The translations under genes were made by a program, and so were the position numbers. A stretch of 64,000 nt of DNA from positions 2,012,314 through 2,076,313 of the forward strand of contig NC_066602.1 in assembly GCF_905475345.1 (NCBI RefSeq), given 5' to 3'. Shown piece after piece: positions 61,055 through 64,000 of this stretch. The notes beneath the pieces are model-generated. The model saw only the letters and a program-made list of their open reading frames with translations, did no database searches and was not told the DNA's origin. This stretch comes from Vespula vulgaris. Lineage: Eukaryota; Arthropoda; Insecta; Hymenoptera; Vespidae. How positions within the stretch are numbered: the stretch's first letter is position 1; the number at the start of each line of letters is the position of its first letter.

Positions 61055-61261
61055 ATGTCGACGTCGATGTTGAAGACGGATAAAAGAGATGATGAGGACG
61101 ACGACGACGACGATGACGAGAACGAAGACGAGAACGAAGACGAAGAAGACGAAGAAGACGAAGAAGACGAAGAAGACGAAGAAGACGAAGAAGACGAAGA
61201 AGACGAAGAGGACGACGACGATATGGTTTGGTTCTCTGTGTGTTCTATCAGACTAACCTAA
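61055..61261 (+). repeat. (GAAGAC)n hexamer array within an acidic open frame
   Basis: An ATG at 61055 opens 68 codons that read Asp/Glu through GAC units and then about eight GAAGAC units. The hexamer preserves the frame, so the ORF follows from the repeat. Only MSTSMLKTDKRDDE at the start is not obviously repeat. It is more likely a microsatellite than a gene. Confidence 0.75.
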
Positions 61262-62043
61262 CCTGCTTCTCTTGCGGTCGTCTCGAAAGTCGAGCGCATA
61301 CATATACATACATATACATACATATACATACATATATACATATATATACATACAACATAGATACATACATGCACGTATGTAAATCGAGCTATACGGCTCT
61401 TTGGTCGAGGCTCAAGATTAAGGACAGCGTTGTGCAAGAAGAGAGGGTTATCCAGATATGCGTGTATCGAATGACCTCTTGTCGCTTACTTGCTTTCATG
61501 CTTTTTATCTGCGGAATAATACATATAGAAGTCAGTGAACGGATACAGCCGATAAAATAGTTTTTTAAGAGATCTACGTTATAACCCTAAAAAAACAAAT
61601 AATATAGGGGAGAATATGTTTTGCCGTTCAAAACTACATATGATCCGACTTGATTTATACAATATAAATATACGTACATGTTACAATATATATATATATA
61701 CATATTTAGCAATGCACATATTATATGTTGAAAAGTATAGAGATTAAATTTAGAAGAAGAATGTTGGCTATGTTGGTATTTGGTAAGAAAAAAAAAAAAG
61801 AAAGAAAAGAAAAAATAAAAGAGGAAAAAAAGAAACCCGTTTCAACTAAAGAACGACGTATAACCACTAAACCAGAACAGCAGCACTCGATACATCGGTT
61901 GCGTTCGCAGTATTATACTGTGGTGTTGGTAGTGGTGGTGTGTTCGAAAGAGATACGCCTTCCGTGAGAAAATGAGAGGTCGAGCATGAGAAAGGGCTTC
62001 TTCTCCCTTTGTTCTTAGGCATAACGGACGAATGGACGGACGG

Positions 62044-62126
62044 ATAGATGGATGGATGGATGGATAGATGGATGAATGAATGGATGGATAGATGGATGGA
62101 TGGATGGATGGATGGATGGACGGATG
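62044..62126. repeat. (GGAT)n tetranucleotide array
   Basis: About twenty GGAT units with GATA and GAAT variants. In frame it reads as Met/Asp/Gly/Trp, an artefact. Confidence 0.93.
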
Positions 62127-62710
62127 GAATTAAAGTTGGATCCTATTACCTTCTTCGACTGGCCTTTCGCTGGCCGTCTGTAAAATTTCAAGATGGCGAC
62201 TCGAATATAAAAGATTCGTCTCAGTTTTCTTTTTCTTTTTTTTCTTCTTTTTTTTTTTTTTAATACAAATGATCTAAAATTCTAAATCACGGCCACCACT
62301 ATTCTCACCGTGTAAAATCTTTCTTTTTCTTTTTTTTTTTTTTCAAATCAATAATCGTGATATCACGTAAAGAAATAAAAAAGAAATAAATAAATGGAAA
62401 AATAAAGAAATAAAAAAGAAATAAAAAGTTAAAAAATACAAATATCTCGTGGCAGCAGTGACAATAAAAATTTTTCATGTAAATTGTATTTGCAATAAAA
62501 TTCGTCGGATTATAATACATGCCAAGTTTCAGAAATAGAGAAAGAGAGAGAGAACGACGAACGCGTGCCACTGGCCTTTTACGAAGAGATAAACCGTCGA
62601 CCTTTGGAGTCTTCAGTTTCAGTTACGAAGTAACATTCTTTTCCTTTCTTCTTCTACTTCTTCTTTTTCTTCTCTCCTTCCTTCTTTTTTTTTGTTTTCA
62701 CAACTTTCAG

Positions 62711-62847
62711 CCGTCTCATCGCGAATCGCACCCATTTATCACTCAAAATGGTTCGATATACGGATATGTAAGCGATAACGAGTATGGCCTTGCACGTACT
62801 TATGACGGACGATTAAGTCCGAGGACTTGTCGCACGAATACAACTGC
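62711..62847 (+). CDS. Internal coding exon of an unrecognised + strand gene
   Basis: A long pyrimidine tract and CTTTCAG precede an open 137-nt stretch that ends at a canonical GTATGT donor. It encodes 45 residues plus two bases, including SHPFITQNGSIYGYVSDNE and ARTYDGRLSPRTCRTN. The codons are mixed and not repeat-derived, and both splice sites are strong, so a real exon is likely. A second possible donor, GTAAGC, lies inside at 62766. I do not recognise the protein. Its other exons are probably to the right of the window. It runs opposite to spen. Confidence 0.6.
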
Positions 62848-64000
62848 GTATGTATATTAAATGTTTCTACCTATACATATGTGTATTATATATATATATA
62901 TTTATTTATATATGTACGTATATATATGTACGCACAATGATAATGAGCATGGCCTTGTTACATATAAACTATGCGTCGTATGTAAGTGTCCGTGTTGTTT
63001 TACGTATAAGTAAAATATGAACAGCCAAGAAATTAATTTTTTTCTTTTTCCTTTTTTCTTCTTTCCTTTTCTCTCCTTTTCTCGAAAATCCAATAAACTA
63101 TATTGCTTTTTTATCATCATGCTTTACCGTTAATGCGAATTAGCATAGGTTAGGGATCTCATTGATTATTACTTGATCTATATCATGGGATTAACAATAT
63201 GGTTAATAAATTAATAATAATAATAATAATAATATCTTTTACAAAAGAATAGACATCCCTTGCCTAACGTATTACAATAGTTTGTAATGTTCGTATACTG
63301 TTTGTATCATCACATAGCATAGATGGTTAATTAACTGATTTTAAGGTTAGGTTATCATGCAAGGAATCTTCCTGTTAACGATCGTATATATCCAACAAAA
63401 GGATTCCACGAATGCCAGAGCTAACTAAAACCATTAATTACCTATTCTTACTTGTATAATTAACTCTACGGTAAGATGAGACAGAGAATAGAAGTTCAAT
63501 CAATGAACGCGCGTGGTAAGAGTGATAATAATAATAATAATATAATAAAAATAATTATAATTATAATAGTAATAGTAATAGTAATAGTAGTAGTAGTAAT
63601 AATAGTAGTAGTAGTAGTAGTAGTAGTAAATAGTATAGTAATAGTTGTACTAGTCTCTCAAAATGGCGGCACGCGAAACGTTTAACGAGTCCTATCTTTG
63701 GATTGAATATTTCGACGAGAGTTTCACACGGCGCGATCTCTTTTGCAATGAGAGAAAGTTAACACATCGATTCTTTTTCTAATTAATAATGACTAAATAC
63801 ACAAATTAGATCAATTAGATCAAACTCTAATCAAATGTTCGATTAACAACGATTATGAGAACAAAAATGTAATAATATATATATTATTATTTCCTTCTTT
63901 TGTTCTTCTCTTTAAAGTTTGCATACCTCGCGAAAAATGAGGGACAGACAGAACGGAGAGGGTGGGGGGTGGGAGGGGAAGGATGTTACGTCACTCTAAG
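62848..64000. other. Downstream stretch of the + strand exon
   Basis: AT-rich, probably intronic for the exon at 62711-62847. It contains TA runs near 62890, AAT near 63208-63235 and a trinucleotide AAT/TAG array at 63525-63640. AAAATGGCGGC at 63660-63670 starts the small ORF listed separately. Confidence 0.5.
63663..63782 (+). CDS. Candidate 39-codon small ORF starting at an ATGGCGGC motif
   Basis: The frame from AAAATGGCGGC runs 39 codons to TAA and starts MAARETFNESYLWIEYFDES. The composition is mixed and not repeat-derived. The start coincides with an almost perfect YY1-type site, so the ATG may be incidental. No homologue comes to mind. Confidence 0.2.
   Translation: MAARETFNESYLWIEYFDESFTRRDLFCNERKLTHRFFF

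Larger units (their letters stand above)
58991..62710. other. Microsatellite-dense non-coding stretch
   Basis: Arrays in order: GAA 59096-59142, GA 59222-59253, TA 59821-59873, CGAA 59966-60062, GAT 60537-60630, CT then TA 60797-60888, GA 61003-61030, GAAGAC 61130-61210 and GGAT 62044-62126. No supported gene lies between them. Confidence 0.6.

Overview
The window looks like insect nuclear DNA, most likely from a hymenopteran (an inference). It is AT-rich and extremely rich in microsatellites. Introns are GT-AG with short arthropod-type exons, telomere-type TTAGG runs occur inside the sequence, and three animal gene families can be read across splice junctions.

Left end, 1-6.5 kb, + strand: a gene of at least seven exons that joins in frame into about 696 residues. 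It has an Asn/Gln-rich N-terminus, Ser-rich segments, coiled coils and a C-terminal GRIP-like helical segment. It is best matched to the insect protein quick-to-court (qtc). Its 5' end may lie outside the window. From 6.5 to 8.6 kb is an AT-rich gap between convergent genes.

8.6-10.1 kb, - strand: a complete five-exon ribosomal protein L11 gene (198 aa) with a two-codon first exon and a pyrimidine tract that fits a 5'TOP start. From 10.1 to 15.8 kb is repeat-rich non-coding DNA that must hold the 3' UTR of the next gene and probably the RpL11 promoter.

15.8-35.4 kb, - strand: split ends (spen, SHARP/SPEN family). Twelve coding exons join without a frame error into 4,876 residues. These are the second half of RRM1, a Gly/Ser linker, RRM2, RRM3, RRM4, a 10.5-kb exon encoding a huge low-complexity region, and the SPOC domain. 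RRM4 is interrupted by an 87-nt intron that is in frame and free of stops, so simple ORF calling reads straight through it. The exon for the first half of RRM1 was not found to the right, so the upstream intron may exceed 28.5 kb.

35.4-64 kb: about 28.5 kb of mostly non-coding DNA packed with di-, tri- and tetranucleotide arrays. Three things stand out. The 9-mer AAAATGGCG or its complement (YY1/Pho-like) occurs eleven times here, and I noticed none in the first 35 kb. A 44-bp tandem module at 52.85 kb alternates this motif with a CCAAT box. One convincing coding exon lies on the + strand at 62.7 kb, belonging to a gene I do not recognise. Several ATGGCG motifs begin open frames of 30-39 codons.

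qtc and RpL11 converge, while RpL11 and spen lie in tandem on the same strand. Nothing suggests these genes act in one pathway: a putative Golgi/trafficking coiled-coil protein, a ribosomal protein and a nuclear transcription/RNA regulator. No CRISPR array, bacterial operon, tRNA, rRNA or intact transposon was recognised.
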